Of a stretch of DNA of 64,000 bases, positions 18,137-29,134 are shown in pieces. Each line of letters opens with the position of its first letter. Positions within the stretch are counted from its first letter, which is position 1. Made by a program: the position numbers and the translations under genes. Below the pieces are notes generated by a model. The model made no database searches and was not told the origin of the DNA. It saw only the letters and a program-made list of their open reading frames with translations. This DNA comes from Selenomonadaceae bacterium. GTDB lineage: Bacteria > Bacillota > Negativicutes > Selenomonadales > Selenomonadaceae. Location: positions 1 to 64,000 of the forward strand of contig JALFBM010000020.1 in assembly GCA_022773425.1 (NCBI GenBank). Direction: 5' to 3'.

Positions 18137-18586
18137 TTGTCGATCGAAGTTGGCAGTGTCGTTGAGGGTGTCGTCACGGGCATCACGAACTTTGGTGCCT
18201 TTGTCGAACTGCCGGAGGGGAAGACCGGGCTCGTTCATATCTCCGAAGTGGCGGACGATTATGTGAAAGATGTCCACGACTATCTGCAGGAACAGGAAAA
18301 GATCAAGGTCAAGGTGCTCAGCGTGGATGAGCGCGGAAAGGTCGCGTTGTCCATCAAGCGTCTGCAGGAGCAGCCGGAGAACCGTGACCATTCGCGCTCC
18401 TCTGCGCCACACGGACATGGCCCGAATCATCATGATTTTCATCGCGGCGGGCGCCGTGGCGGTTACAATGCGGCTTTTGAGGATAAGCTTTCGCGCTTTC
18501 TCAAAGACAGCGATGCGCGTCTGACGGATCTGCGCCGTAAGACGGATTCAAAACGCGGGGGCCGCGGTTCGCGCCATTCCAATTGA
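18137..18586 (+). CDS. S1 RNA-binding domain protein, YabR type
   Basis: The 149-residue protein begins with a single S1 domain (VGSVVEGVVTGITNFGAFVE, then GLVHISEVADDYVKDVHDYL) and ends in a basic His/Arg/Gly-rich tail, unlike typical short YabR tails, probably aiding RNA contact. The start is TTG at 18137, eight bases after gaggaggaaacgg. Bacillus yabR occupies the same place between divIC and tilS. Own promoter and terminator make it a single-gene unit. Confidence 0.85.
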   Translation: MSIEVGSVVEGVVTGITNFGAFVELPEGKTGLVHISEVADDYVKDVHDYLQEQEKIKVKVLSVDERGKVALSIKRLQEQPENRDHSRSSAPHGHGPNHHDFHRGGRRGGYNAAFEDKLSRFLKDSDARLTDLRRKTDSKRGGRGSRHSN

Positions 18587-18615
18587 TCCGGGAAGGGAAA
18601 CAGACTTCTTTCCTG

Positions 18616-18644
18616 AAAGCACTCTATGGCAGAGTGCTTTTTCG
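18616..18644 (+). terminator. Terminator after the S1-domain gene
   Basis: Stem aagcactct / agagtgctt with loop atggc, followed by a T run. Confidence 0.85.
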
Positions 18645-18674
18645 TGTTAAATCGGCGGAAAAGGAGACTTTACC

Positions 18675-19709
18675 ATGCGCGAGATGCACACGGTGAACGG
18701 GTTTGTCCAGCGGACAGCCGCCTTCGCGCGCGCGCATGCGCTTTGGAAAGATGGCGACGGGATTGTCATCGCCTGTTCCGGTGGGCCGGATTCTCTTGCT
18801 CTCGCCGACGTCCTGCAGCGGATGCAGGGTATGTTTCATCTGCGGCTCGTGCTCGCGCATTTTGAGCATGGGATACGCGGCGAAGCGTCGAGGGATGACG
18901 CGCGCTTTGTCGAGAGCTGGGCACGCGGGAAGGGCGTGCCGTTTGAGCTGGGCGCGGCGGATATCCCGTCGCTTGCCGAAGCGGATGGTCAGTCTGTGGA
19001 GACCGAAGCGCGCGTCCGCCGCTACGCATTTCTTGAGCGGGTGCGCGAGGCGTACGGCTTTTCGGCGATCGCGACCGCGCATCACGCGGACGATCAGGCC
19101 GAGACGGTGCTGCTGCACCTGCTGCGCGGCACCGGCACGGCGGGCCTTGCCGGCATCCGGCCGAAGAGTCGCTTGCAGCTGGCGGGCCGGGATGGAAAGC
19201 GCCCTGACGCGGGGTATCTGATCCGGCCGTTTCTCGGCGTCACGAAGAAGGAGATCGCCGCGTACTGTGTCTTGGCGGGGCTTCATCCGCGCCATGACGC
19301 GACCAACGATGAGAAAGACGCAACGAGGAACCGCGTGCGGCTCGAGCTCCTGCCAGCGCTGCGGCGCTACAACCCGCAGATCACCGAAGCCCTCGGTCGG
19401 CTCAGTGAGGTCGCAGCCGATGACCAGGCGGCATTGGATACCTGGGCTTCGCGCATTGCACTGCCGCCGCGCGTTCTGGAGCTTCGGCGGCTGCCGCGCG
19501 CGGTCGCACGCCTCGTCTTGAGGCGCTATTGGCGCGAGGTGACGGGAAGCGCGCAGGACCTGCCCCTTGAGGCTGTGAACCGCGTGCTGCACCTCGCCGC
19601 AAAATACCGGAACAGCGGATGCGAGCAGCTGCCGCATCACGCCACGGCGGTCTGCCGGCAGGGATATTGTATCATACAGTGGAAGAAAAAAAGAAAAGGG
19701 GAACCATAA
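18675..19709 (+). CDS. tilS: tRNA(Ile)-lysidine synthase
   Basis: The 344-residue PP-loop enzyme adds lysine to C34 of the CAU-anticodon isoleucine tRNA. SGGPDSLALADVL (residues about 36-48) is the PP-loop, and HHADDQAETVLLHLLRGTG and LIRPFL follow in family order. It is shorter than many TilS proteins (over 400 residues), and most of the C-terminal substrate-binding domain appears missing. ATG at 18675 follows aaaaggag. It precedes hprT by two bases, as in Bacillus. Confidence 0.92.
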   Translation: MREMHTVNGFVQRTAAFARAHALWKDGDGIVIACSGGPDSLALADVLQRMQGMFHLRLVLAHFEHGIRGEASRDDARFVESWARGKGVPFELGAADIPSLAEADGQSVETEARVRRYAFLERVREAYGFSAIATAHHADDQAETVLLHLLRGTGTAGLAGIRPKSRLQLAGRDGKRPDAGYLIRPFLGVTKKEIAAYCVLAGLHPRHDATNDEKDATRNRVRLELLPALRRYNPQITEALGRLSEVAADDQAALDTWASRIALPPRVLELRRLPRAVARLVLRRYWREVTGSAQDLPLEAVNRVLHLAAKYRNSGCEQLPHHATAVCRQGYCIIQWKKKRKGEP

Positions 19710-19711
19710 GC

Positions 19712-20272
19712 ATGATCAGCCAGAACATGGATCAGGACATCTTGAAGGTCGTTTTCAGCGAGCAGAAGCTCCACGAGAAAATCGCGGAGCTCGGCGCGCA
19801 GATCACGGAGGATTACAAGGATGCCAAAGAGGATATCTACTGCGTGGGTATCCTGAAGGGCGCCGCGGTGTTCTATACCGACCTCGTGCGGGCCATCAAA
19901 CTCCCGGTGAATTTTGACTTCATGATCGCCTCGAGCTATGGCAACGGCACGACGACGAGCGGCACGGTCAAGATCCTGAAGGACCTCGACTACGATATTG
20001 AGGGCAAGCATCTGATCGTCATCGAGGACATCATCGACTCGGGCACGACGATGCATTACCTGACGAAATATTTCCAGCAGCGCCGCCCGAAGAGCGTCAA
20101 GCTCTGCGCCCTGCTGTCGAAGCCGTCGCGCCGCACCGCGCATGTCGACATCGACTACTGCGGCTTTGAGGTACCCGATGAGTTCCTGGTCGGCTATGGC
20201 CTTGACTACGCGGAAAAATACCGCAATCTCCCATACATCGGCATACTGAAGCCGGAGGTTTATGCAGAGTAA
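19712..20272 (+). CDS. hprT: Hypoxanthine phosphoribosyltransferase
   Basis: This 180-residue enzyme converts hypoxanthine or guanine and PRPP to IMP or GMP. The PRPP-binding motif VIEDIIDSGTTMHYL is present, with YCVGILKGAAVFYTDL and the flexible loop ASSYGNGTTTSG. ATG at 19712 is chosen over an upstream codon inside tilS. Gene order tilS-hprT-ftsH is conserved in Firmicutes. Confidence 0.95.
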   Translation: MISQNMDQDILKVVFSEQKLHEKIAELGAQITEDYKDAKEDIYCVGILKGAAVFYTDLVRAIKLPVNFDFMIASSYGNGTTTSGTVKILKDLDYDIEGKHLIVIEDIIDSGTTMHYLTKYFQQRRPKSVKLCALLSKPSRRTAHVDIDYCGFEVPDEFLVGYGLDYAEKYRNLPYIGILKPEVYAE

Positions 20273-20279
20273 GAGTAAT

Positions 20280-20315
20280 GGAGGTGTGACAGGGATCCTG
20301 CTCTGTCATACTTCC
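20280..20315 (+). promoter_or_regulatory. Hairpin between hprT and ftsH
   Basis: Arms ggaggtgtgacag and ctgtcatacttcc pair along 13 positions with two G-U wobbles. There is no T run, so it is not a classical terminator. It could tune expression of ftsH or protect an mRNA end. Confidence 0.45.
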
Positions 20316-20341
20316 GTTCTCCCGAAAAAGGAGGACGTAGG

Positions 20342-22387
<2,046 letters not shown>

Positions 22388-22391
22388 AATC

Positions 22392-22426
22392 TGAGACCAG
22401 TGCGGTGGCGCTGGTCTCTTTTTTTC
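22392..22426 (+). terminator. Terminator after ftsH copy 1
   Basis: Stem gagaccag / ctggtctc with a ten-base loop and seven T. Confidence 0.88.
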
Positions 22427-22478
22427 TTCGCCCTTTTGATGTATAATGAAAAAGATTGTTGTTTGAGGGGGGAACGGC

Positions 22479-23327
22479 ATGGATATGGAAAAGGAAGAAT
22501 GGCAGGATCCGGAAAACGGCTATGTGCCGCTGACACCGGAGCGGCTCAATCCACTGCTCAAGACGGAGTGGCTTGGCAGGCATTGTGTTTACTACGAGGA
22601 AACGCAGTCGACACTGAGTGACGCGAAAGAGCTTGCGGCGAACGACGCGCCGGACGGTACGGCGATTGTTGCAGAATATCAGGGCAATGGGCGCGGTCGC
22701 TTTTCGCGCGGCTGGTTTTCGCCGAAGGGGAAGAACGTTCTCGTCAACCTCCTGCTGCGCCCGACTTTCCTGCAGACGACGGATGCGCCGAAATGCACGC
22801 TGCTCGCGGCGGTCGCCGTCGCGAAAACCATGCGGGACTTCGGGGTGGATGCCGCGATCAAATGGCCAAACGACGTCGTCTATGACGGCAAAAAGATCAC
22901 GGGCATGCTGACGGAGATGCATACGGCGAAAGACGCGGTCGACTATATCTCCATCGGCATCGGCATGAACGTCAATATGACGCGCGAGGAATGTCCGGAG
23001 GAAATCCGGGACAAGGCGATGTCCATGCGCATTGCGACAGGGCATATCTTCGATCGCGCGGTTTTTCTCGCGGCTTTTCTGCAGCATTTTGAGGCGCTCT
23101 GGCAGACGCTTGCGCGCCAGGGATTTGCGCCAATCCTCGCAGCCTGGCGGGATCTTTCCGTTACGCTCGGCCAGGAGGTCCAGGTGGCAGCGGGAGACAA
23201 GACGTTTACGGGCAAAGCCGTCGATATCGATGATTTCGGCGCGCTGCTCGTGGATACCAGCGAGGGGCGGCGCCGCGTGCTCGCCGCGGATGTTTCGGTC
23301 CGCGCGGCCGGCGGTCAATACGCATAA
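22479..23327 (+). CDS. birA: Biotin--[acetyl-CoA-carboxylase] ligase, no repressor domain
   Basis: The 282-residue product has the biotin protein ligase catalytic domain: YQGNGRGRFSRGWFSPKG (biotinyl-AMP loop, GRGR), KWPNDVVYDGKKITGML, and a C-terminal SH3-like domain. The N-terminal winged helix of bifunctional BirA repressors is absent, so it should only transfer biotin to carboxylase or decarboxylase carrier subunits. A TATAAT lies just after the ftsH terminator. ATG at 22479 follows ggggggaacggc. coaX follows 23 bases later. Confidence 0.9.
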   Translation: MDMEKEEWQDPENGYVPLTPERLNPLLKTEWLGRHCVYYEETQSTLSDAKELAANDAPDGTAIVAEYQGNGRGRFSRGWFSPKGKNVLVNLLLRPTFLQTTDAPKCTLLAAVAVAKTMRDFGVDAAIKWPNDVVYDGKKITGMLTEMHTAKDAVDYISIGIGMNVNMTREECPEEIRDKAMSMRIATGHIFDRAVFLAAFLQHFEALWQTLARQGFAPILAAWRDLSVTLGQEVQVAAGDKTFTGKAVDIDDFGALLVDTSEGRRRVLAADVSVRAAGGQYA

Positions 23328-23350
23328 CGGCAGATGAGGGAGGAAGCCCA

Positions 23351-24145
23351 TTGTTACTAGTACTCGATATCGGCAACAGCAACATCGCGCTCGGCACCTA
23401 TGAGGGCAAGCACCTCGTGCGCCACTGGCGCGTTTCCACCGACCAGCAGAAGACCGGCGATGAATACGGCATGCTGTTTAACGAGCTGTTCGCCTATCAC
23501 GGCATCGCGATGACCGATATTCAGGCGATCATCATCTCGTCCGTCGTGCCGCCGCTCGTCGTCCCGATGGTCAAGATGTGCGAGCGGTATTTCGGCATCC
23601 ACCCGCTCCTCGTCGGGCCGGGACTCAAGACCGGCTTTCGCCTGCACTATGATAACCCGCGCGCGGTCGGTGCGGACCGCATCGCGAATGTCGCCGGTGC
23701 CTATGAACAGTACGGCGGGAATCTCATCGTCATCGATATCGGCACGGCAACGACCTACGATGTCGTCGGCGAGAACGGGGATTTTCTCGGCGGCGTCATC
23801 GCGCCCGGCATCGGCACGACCGCCGACGCGCTGTTCCGAACGGCGGCGCAGCTGCCGCGTATCGAGCTCGTTCCGCCGAAGCAGATCATCTGCCGCAACA
23901 CGGTCGCTGGTATGCAGGCGGGCATTATCTATGGCTTCGTCGGACAGGTGGATGCGATCGTTCGCCGCATCCAGGAGGAATACGGCAAGCCGATGCATGT
24001 CATCGCAACGGGCGGCCTCGCGCGCATGGTCGCGCAGGCGTCAAAGACCATCGACCGCATTGATCATTTCCTGACGCTGACGGGCCTGCAGGTTCTCTAT
24101 GAGCGCAACAAGGATAAGTTCGCGGAAAGGAATGCCAGGGCATGA
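23351..24145 (+). CDS. coaX: Type III pantothenate kinase
   Basis: A 264-residue CoaX enzyme phosphorylating pantothenate, the first step to coenzyme A. LVLDIGNSNIALGTYEG, GADRIANVAGAYEQYG and VIDIGTATTYDVV are the phosphate and metal binding motifs of the ASKHA-fold family. The start is TTG at 23351 after gagggaggaag. It overlaps dus by four bases. Confidence 0.94.
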   Translation: MLLVLDIGNSNIALGTYEGKHLVRHWRVSTDQQKTGDEYGMLFNELFAYHGIAMTDIQAIIISSVVPPLVVPMVKMCERYFGIHPLLVGPGLKTGFRLHYDNPRAVGADRIANVAGAYEQYGGNLIVIDIGTATTYDVVGENGDFLGGVIAPGIGTTADALFRTAAQLPRIELVPPKQIICRNTVAGMQAGIIYGFVGQVDAIVRRIQEEYGKPMHVIATGGLARMVAQASKTIDRIDHFLTLTGLQVLYERNKDKFAERNARA

Positions 24146-25104
24146 CGATGAAACTCGGACGCTTTACCTTTCCGGAGCCGGTGTTTCTCGCGCCGATGGC
24201 CGGGGTCACCGACACGGCGTACCGCATCATCGCGCACGATATGGGCTGTCCGCTCTGCTACGCGGAGATGGTCTCAAGCCAGGGCATCCACTTCCGCAAT
24301 GAACGGACGCTTGCGATGCTGCAATCAGAGCCAGAAGAACGCCCGCTTGCCATACAGCTGTTCGCGGCGACGCCGGAGATGGCGGCGGAGGCCGCGGCCT
24401 ATGTCGAGGCGCTCGGCACGGCCGATATCCTCGATTTCAACATGGGCTGTCCGGCGCCGAAAATCGTCAAGAACGGCGAGGGCTCGGCGTTGATGCTTGA
24501 CCCGGACCGCGCGTACAAGATCCTGTGCGCCATGCGCAGGGCGGTCAAGATGCCACTGACGGTCAAGATGCGCAAAGGGTTCGACGACGCGCATTGCAAT
24601 GTCGTCGAAATGGCGAGAATGGCCGAGGCGGCGGGCGTGGATGCGATCGCCGTGCACGGCCGCACGCGCGAACAGTTCTACCGCGGGCATGCAGACTGGG
24701 ATGCCATTGCGGCGGTCAAGCGCGCCGTGCGAATCCCCATCATCGCAAACGGCGATGTGCGGACTTACGATGACCTCGACCGCATTTTCGAGGTGACCGG
24801 CGCGGACGGCGTCATGATCGGGCGCGCGGCGCAGGGCAACCCGTGGATTTTCAAACAGCTGACGCATTACCTGAAAACAGGGGAACGCCTGCCGGGACCG
24901 ACCATGCAGGAGCGCGCGGCAGTCATCCTGCGCCACCTCGACCTGCTGCTAAAGTACAAGGGCAGCTACGTCGGGCCGCGCGAGATGCGCAAGCACGCGA
25001 CCTGGTACACGCGCGGCATCACGCACGGCGCGATTCTGCGCGATGCCTTCAACAAGGCAGAGACCCGCGACGATTTCGTTGCGATCCTACAGGAATATTT
25101 TTGA
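24142..25104 (+). CDS. dus: tRNA-dihydrouridine synthase, DusB type
   Basis: This 320-residue FMN enzyme reduces uridines in tRNA. It begins with PVFLAPMAGVTDTAYR, has the catalytic cysteine in DFNMGCPAPKIVKNGEG, the AIAVHGRTREQFYRG segment and GRAAQGNPWIF. Length and motifs are typical. It is coupled to coaX by an ATGA overlap, as commonly seen in Firmicutes. Confidence 0.93.
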   Translation: MTMKLGRFTFPEPVFLAPMAGVTDTAYRIIAHDMGCPLCYAEMVSSQGIHFRNERTLAMLQSEPEERPLAIQLFAATPEMAAEAAAYVEALGTADILDFNMGCPAPKIVKNGEGSALMLDPDRAYKILCAMRRAVKMPLTVKMRKGFDDAHCNVVEMARMAEAAGVDAIAVHGRTREQFYRGHADWDAIAAVKRAVRIPIIANGDVRTYDDLDRIFEVTGADGVMIGRAAQGNPWIFKQLTHYLKTGERLPGPTMQERAAVILRHLDLLLKYKGSYVGPREMRKHATWYTRGITHGAILRDAFNKAETRDDFVAILQEYF

Positions 25105-25129
25105 ATCATTGGGAAAGAGGAGGATTCGT

Positions 25130-26518
25130 ATGGCAGAGGAAAAACCATCGGTTTGGAGTACGTATACGGATGAGGATAAGCAGCATCTTGAGCAGGTCAA
25201 CGCGGGCTACCGCGATTTCCTGTCTCGCTGCAAGACAGAGCGCGAGAGCTGCGCAGAGGCCGTGAAGCAGGCGGAGAAGGCCGGCTACCGGGATCTGTTT
25301 GCCATGCTGAAAGCGGGGCAGAAGCCGGGGCCTGGGGATAAGGTCTACGCCGTCAACATGAAGAAGGCGGTCGCCTTGTTCCACATCGGCGATGAGCCGC
25401 TGGAGAACGGCATGAATATCCTCGGCGCACATATTGATACCTGCTCGCTCGACGTCAAGCAGAACCCGCTCTACGAGGATGGCGGGCTTGCCTATCTCGA
25501 TACGCATTACTACGGCGGTATCAAGAAATATCAGTGGGTTGCGCTTCCGCTCGCGCTGCACGGCGTCGTCTGCAAGAAAGATGGCAGGGTCATCGATATC
25601 TGTATCGGCGAAGCCGAGGATGATCCGGTTTTCTGCGTGACGGATCTGCTGATTCACCTTTCGGCTGAGCAGATGAAAAAGACCGGCGCAAAGGTCATCG
25701 AGGGCGAGAAGCTCGATATCCTCGTCGGCAATTATCCGCTCAAGGACGGCGAGAAAGAGAGCGTCAAGGCTGGCGTCCTCCAGTTGATCAAGGAGAAATA
25801 CGACATCGACGAGGAGGATTTCCAGTCGGCGGAGCTGCGCCTCGTCCCTGCCGGTAAGGCACGGGAACTCGGCTTTGACCGCAGCATGACGCTCGCTTAT
25901 GGGCAGGACGACCGCGTCTGCGCCTACACTTCGCTGCTCGCGATGCTTGAGACCGGCCCGATGCGCCGCACGGCCTGCTGCCTGCTCGTCGATAAAGAGG
26001 AAATCGGCAGCGTCGGCGCGACGGGCATGCAGTCGCATTTCTTTGAGAACACGGTCGCGGAGCTGCTGAACGCGATGACGGATTCTTACAGCGATCTGCT
26101 GCTGCGCCGCACGCTGGCGCATTCGAAAATGCTCTCCTCCGATGTCTCGAGTGCCTATGATGCGCTTTACGGTGATGCCTACGATAAGAAGAATGTTGCC
26201 TTTGTCGGCGGCGGCATGGTGTTCAACAAGTTCACGGGCGCGCGCGGCAAGTCAGGCAGCAATGACGCGAACGCCGAGTACCTCGGCGAGCTGCGCCGCA
26301 TCATGGACAAGCATGATGTACATTACCAGCTCGCGGAGCTCGGCAAGGTCGATCTCGGCGGCGGCGGCACGATCGCCTATATCATGAGTCTTTACGGCAT
26401 GCAGGTTATCGACTCCGGCGTTGGCGTCCTTTCGATGCACGCGCCGTGGGAAGCGACGAGCAAAGTAGACGTCTACGAGGCGTACAAGGCGTATCACGCT
26501 TTCCTCGCGGAGGCGTGA
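25130..26518 (+). CDS. M18 family aminopeptidase
   Basis: A 462-residue zinc aminopeptidase. Metal-site motifs of the M18 family are visible: GAHIDTCSL, VDKEEIGSVGATG, SSDVSSAYDALY, and a C-terminal SMHAPWEATSKVDVYEAYKAY. It removes N-terminal residues from cytosolic peptides. ATG at 25130 after gaaagaggagg; a codon at 25043 would overlap dus and was rejected. Confidence 0.9.
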   Translation: MAEEKPSVWSTYTDEDKQHLEQVNAGYRDFLSRCKTERESCAEAVKQAEKAGYRDLFAMLKAGQKPGPGDKVYAVNMKKAVALFHIGDEPLENGMNILGAHIDTCSLDVKQNPLYEDGGLAYLDTHYYGGIKKYQWVALPLALHGVVCKKDGRVIDICIGEAEDDPVFCVTDLLIHLSAEQMKKTGAKVIEGEKLDILVGNYPLKDGEKESVKAGVLQLIKEKYDIDEEDFQSAELRLVPAGKARELGFDRSMTLAYGQDDRVCAYTSLLAMLETGPMRRTACCLLVDKEEIGSVGATGMQSHFFENTVAELLNAMTDSYSDLLLRRTLAHSKMLSSDVSSAYDALYGDAYDKKNVAFVGGGMVFNKFTGARGKSGSNDANAEYLGELRRIMDKHDVHYQLAELGKVDLGGGGTIAYIMSLYGMQVIDSGVGVLSMHAPWEATSKVDVYEAYKAYHAFLAEA

Positions 26519-26543
26519 GCCGTACATAGAAAAGACAGGTAAC

Positions 26544-27725
26544 ATGACAAACGTTCAGAAAGCATGGGAAGAGAAAAAGGAAATCACGGTCGATGCGCTC
26601 GCGGCGCTTCCATCGGATGCACGCGTCCTGATCGATATTCGCGACGAGGCTGCCTTTGCACATGGAACGGTGCCGGGCGCTGAGCATCTCAATCCGCTTG
26701 AGCTCCAGCAGGGCGGCTATGACCTGCCGGAGGATAAACTCATCGTCTGCATCTGCATGTGGGGCAAGATCAGTCTCGGCCTCGCTGAAAACCTGCGCCA
26801 GCAGGGGTATACCGCCGTGTCCCTGCGGGGCGGCTACGCGCTATGGCTGCAGAAGAAAATCGAGGCGGAGGCGGCTGCGGCCGCAGAGGATGACCGTCGT
26901 CTCAAGCATATCGAAAATTCCCTGCGCAAGAAATACAAGCGTAAGATCTCCGGAAAGTTTGTCGAGACGATCTGCGACTACCATCTCGTGCAGCCGGGGG
27001 ACAAGATTGCCGTCTGCATCTCCGGCGGCAAGGATTCCATGCTCATGGCAAAGCTCTTTCAGGAACTCAAGCGGCACAACAAGATTCCCTTCGAGCTCGT
27101 CTTCCTGTGCATGGATCCTGGCTACAACGAAATGAACCGCCGTATCATCGAGGAGAACGCGAAGCTCCTGCAGATACCGCTGACGTTTTTCTCGACGGAC
27201 ATCTTTGAATCGGTGTTTCACGTCGAGGAATCGCCATGCTACCTCTGTGCGAAGATGCGGCGTGGCTATCTCTACCGCAAGGCGCAGGAGCTCGGCTGCA
27301 ACAAGATTGCGCTTGGGCACCATTTCGACGATGTCATCGAGACGAACCTTATGAGCATGCTCTACTCCGGCGCCATTCGCACGATGATGCCGCGCGTCAA
27401 GAGTACGAGCTGCCCGGGCATGGAGCTCATTCGCCCGCTTTATCGGATCCGCGAGGCGGATATCAAGAGCTGGCGCGACGATAACGGCCTGTATTTCATT
27501 CAGTGCGCGTGCAAGTTCACCGAGACCTGTTCGACCTGCCATACGGATGGCACGACGGATTCCAAGCGGCTCGAGGTGAAAAAGCTCATCGCGAAGCTCG
27601 CGGCATCGAATCCGCAGGTTCCCGGCAACATTTTCCATGCCATGGAAAATGTCAACCTCGACACCGTTCTCGCGTACAAACAGAATGGCGAGGATCATTC
27701 GTTTCTCGAGAATTTTGAAGAATAA
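26544..27725 (+). CDS. Rhodanese domain fused to TtcA-like PP-loop tRNA thiolase
   Basis: The 393-residue protein joins two domains. Residues about 14-105 are rhodanese-like, with a CMWGKIS loop whose C71 fits the persulfide-carrying active site. Residues about 120-393 are a TtcA-type PP-loop ATPase with SGGKDS (160-165), CYLC (232-235), LGHHFDDVIET, and a second Cys group CACKFTETCSTC near residue 340. TtcA enzymes thiolate C32 of tRNA. The fusion suggests that sulfur is delivered in cis by the rhodanese part. ATG at 26544 has only a weak site (gacaggtaac). Confidence 0.85.
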   Translation: MTNVQKAWEEKKEITVDALAALPSDARVLIDIRDEAAFAHGTVPGAEHLNPLELQQGGYDLPEDKLIVCICMWGKISLGLAENLRQQGYTAVSLRGGYALWLQKKIEAEAAAAAEDDRRLKHIENSLRKKYKRKISGKFVETICDYHLVQPGDKIAVCISGGKDSMLMAKLFQELKRHNKIPFELVFLCMDPGYNEMNRRIIEENAKLLQIPLTFFSTDIFESVFHVEESPCYLCAKMRRGYLYRKAQELGCNKIALGHHFDDVIETNLMSMLYSGAIRTMMPRVKSTSCPGMELIRPLYRIREADIKSWRDDNGLYFIQCACKFTETCSTCHTDGTTDSKRLEVKKLIAKLAASNPQVPGNIFHAMENVNLDTVLAYKQNGEDHSFLENFEE

Positions 27726-27742
27726 GCGAGAAGGCATACATA

Positions 27743-27779
27743 GAAAAACAGCACCGTCCGGCTGGATGGTGCTGTTTTT
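27743..27779. terminator. Bidirectional terminator
   Basis: Arms aaaaacagcaccgtcc and ggatggtgctgttttt flank a four-base loop; A and T runs on both sides serve the convergent genes ending at 27725 (plus) and 27790 (minus). Confidence 0.9.
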
Positions 27780-27789
27780 CTATGCGTGC

Positions 27790-29022
27790 TTAACGGGAGA
27801 ATTTTTCGAGTGCCTCGCTGTAATCGGTGACGAACTCGACGGTACCGAGGTATTCGTCCTGGGCGCTGCGAACGGCGAGGTAATGGACGCCGATCGGCGC
27901 GCCTTTGATCCGGCGGTAGACGAGCATATCGTCGCGTTTCCCGGCGCGGAAATCCTCGAGCAGCTGGCGGACGACCGGGATGATCTGCGGTGGATGCACC
28001 TCGAAGATATCGCGGCCGAGGCAGGACTTCGGGCGGCTGAATACATGGCCGTTGTTGACGAAAAAGCGCACGATATTGTCGGCGTCGACAAACGTGATGT
28101 CGACCGGCATCAGGGCCAGGATGCGCTGGAATTCGCGAAGCGTCAGTTCCCCGGTTTCCGTGTGGATTTTGCCGTCGAGGACCTGCTCGTCGAGAGACTG
28201 CGACTGCTGTGCGACCTTCCAGCCTATCGCCGGTGCCCATTTGCGGAACGGGACGCCGAAGGCCATGCCGTACTCCGGGAAGTCGTGGTAGATCTTGTAC
28301 CATTCCTCTTCGGAGAAGAAGCGGTACGCGAGCGGGAACAGGATGCGTTCCTCCTTGTAAATCATCTCGCGGATGCGGCGGGAGAGCGCCTGGATGCGGC
28401 CGTGGTAAATCGTGAGGTTCTCCGGGTCTTCGCGCAGGACAGCGAGAATCGTGGAGAGCTCGCGCTTCATCTCATCATCGACGCCCCACATGACCTGAGA
28501 CGGTCCCGTAACGCCGTAGGAATAGAGGAGCGGCATCAGCAATTCTTCTTTCTTGCCGTAATGGCTCCAGATGCCGTTGAGATTCTGGATGGCGACGACG
28601 CAGGCTTTTGGATCGGTGTCAGGATTTGCGGTAAGCGCGTCGACCTCGTCGAGCTGGTGCGCAAGAGCCGTGTTCTCGGCGCTGAGCTGGCGGAGCGGGT
28701 GCGCCTCCGCCAGCGTTTCGATATCGTCCGGGTTGACCTGCGCGGCGGCTTCATGCGTCTTCCGCGCCTCATCCTGCAGGACCTCCGCCTCGGTGCGCCC
28801 GTGGAACAGCGCGGCGTGGAGGTCGCAGAGCTTCTGCACGTCCGAGATATCTGTGCCATCCGCAATCATGTGCTGTTCGGCGTCCATGATCTCCTGGACC
28901 GAAACATGCTCGAAATCGCGGACGAAGTCCTTGCGCACCGCTTCGAGATCCTCTCCCTTGCCGAGACGGGCGAGCATCGTCTGGAGTTTCTCCAACCGTT
29001 CGCTTTGCTGTACATTTGCCAT
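27790..29022 (-). CDS. DUF438 / hemerythrin-like / PAS domain protein
   Basis: This 410-residue cytosolic protein starts with a DUF438 domain (DLHAALFHGRTEAEV, residues about 70-85). A central His/Glu-rich helical region follows, of hemerythrin type (IWSHYGKKEELLMPLL and YKEERILFPLA), and a C-terminal PAS-like domain (VDADNIVRFFVNNGHVF). Such proteins may sense oxygen, NO or redox state through a di-iron site, but no output is known. ATG at 29022 follows aaagggttgttacca. It is monocistronic after thiN. Confidence 0.8.
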   Translation of the reverse strand: MANVQQSERLEKLQTMLARLGKGEDLEAVRKDFVRDFEHVSVQEIMDAEQHMIADGTDISDVQKLCDLHAALFHGRTEAEVLQDEARKTHEAAAQVNPDDIETLAEAHPLRQLSAENTALAHQLDEVDALTANPDTDPKACVVAIQNLNGIWSHYGKKEELLMPLLYSYGVTGPSQVMWGVDDEMKRELSTILAVLREDPENLTIYHGRIQALSRRIREMIYKEERILFPLAYRFFSEEEWYKIYHDFPEYGMAFGVPFRKWAPAIGWKVAQQSQSLDEQVLDGKIHTETGELTLREFQRILALMPVDITFVDADNIVRFFVNNGHVFSRPKSCLGRDIFEVHPPQIIPVVRQLLEDFRAGKRDDMLVYRRIKGAPIGVHYLAVRSAQDEYLGTVEFVTDYSEALEKFSR

Positions 29023-29134
29023 TGGTAACAACCCTTTCTATCTGTTTTGCTTTCTGCTGTATGTTTCGCTTTCGATGGTTTCAGTATACGGAAAACATGC
29101 GGAAAAAGACGTAACATTGGAAACGAAACGGAAA

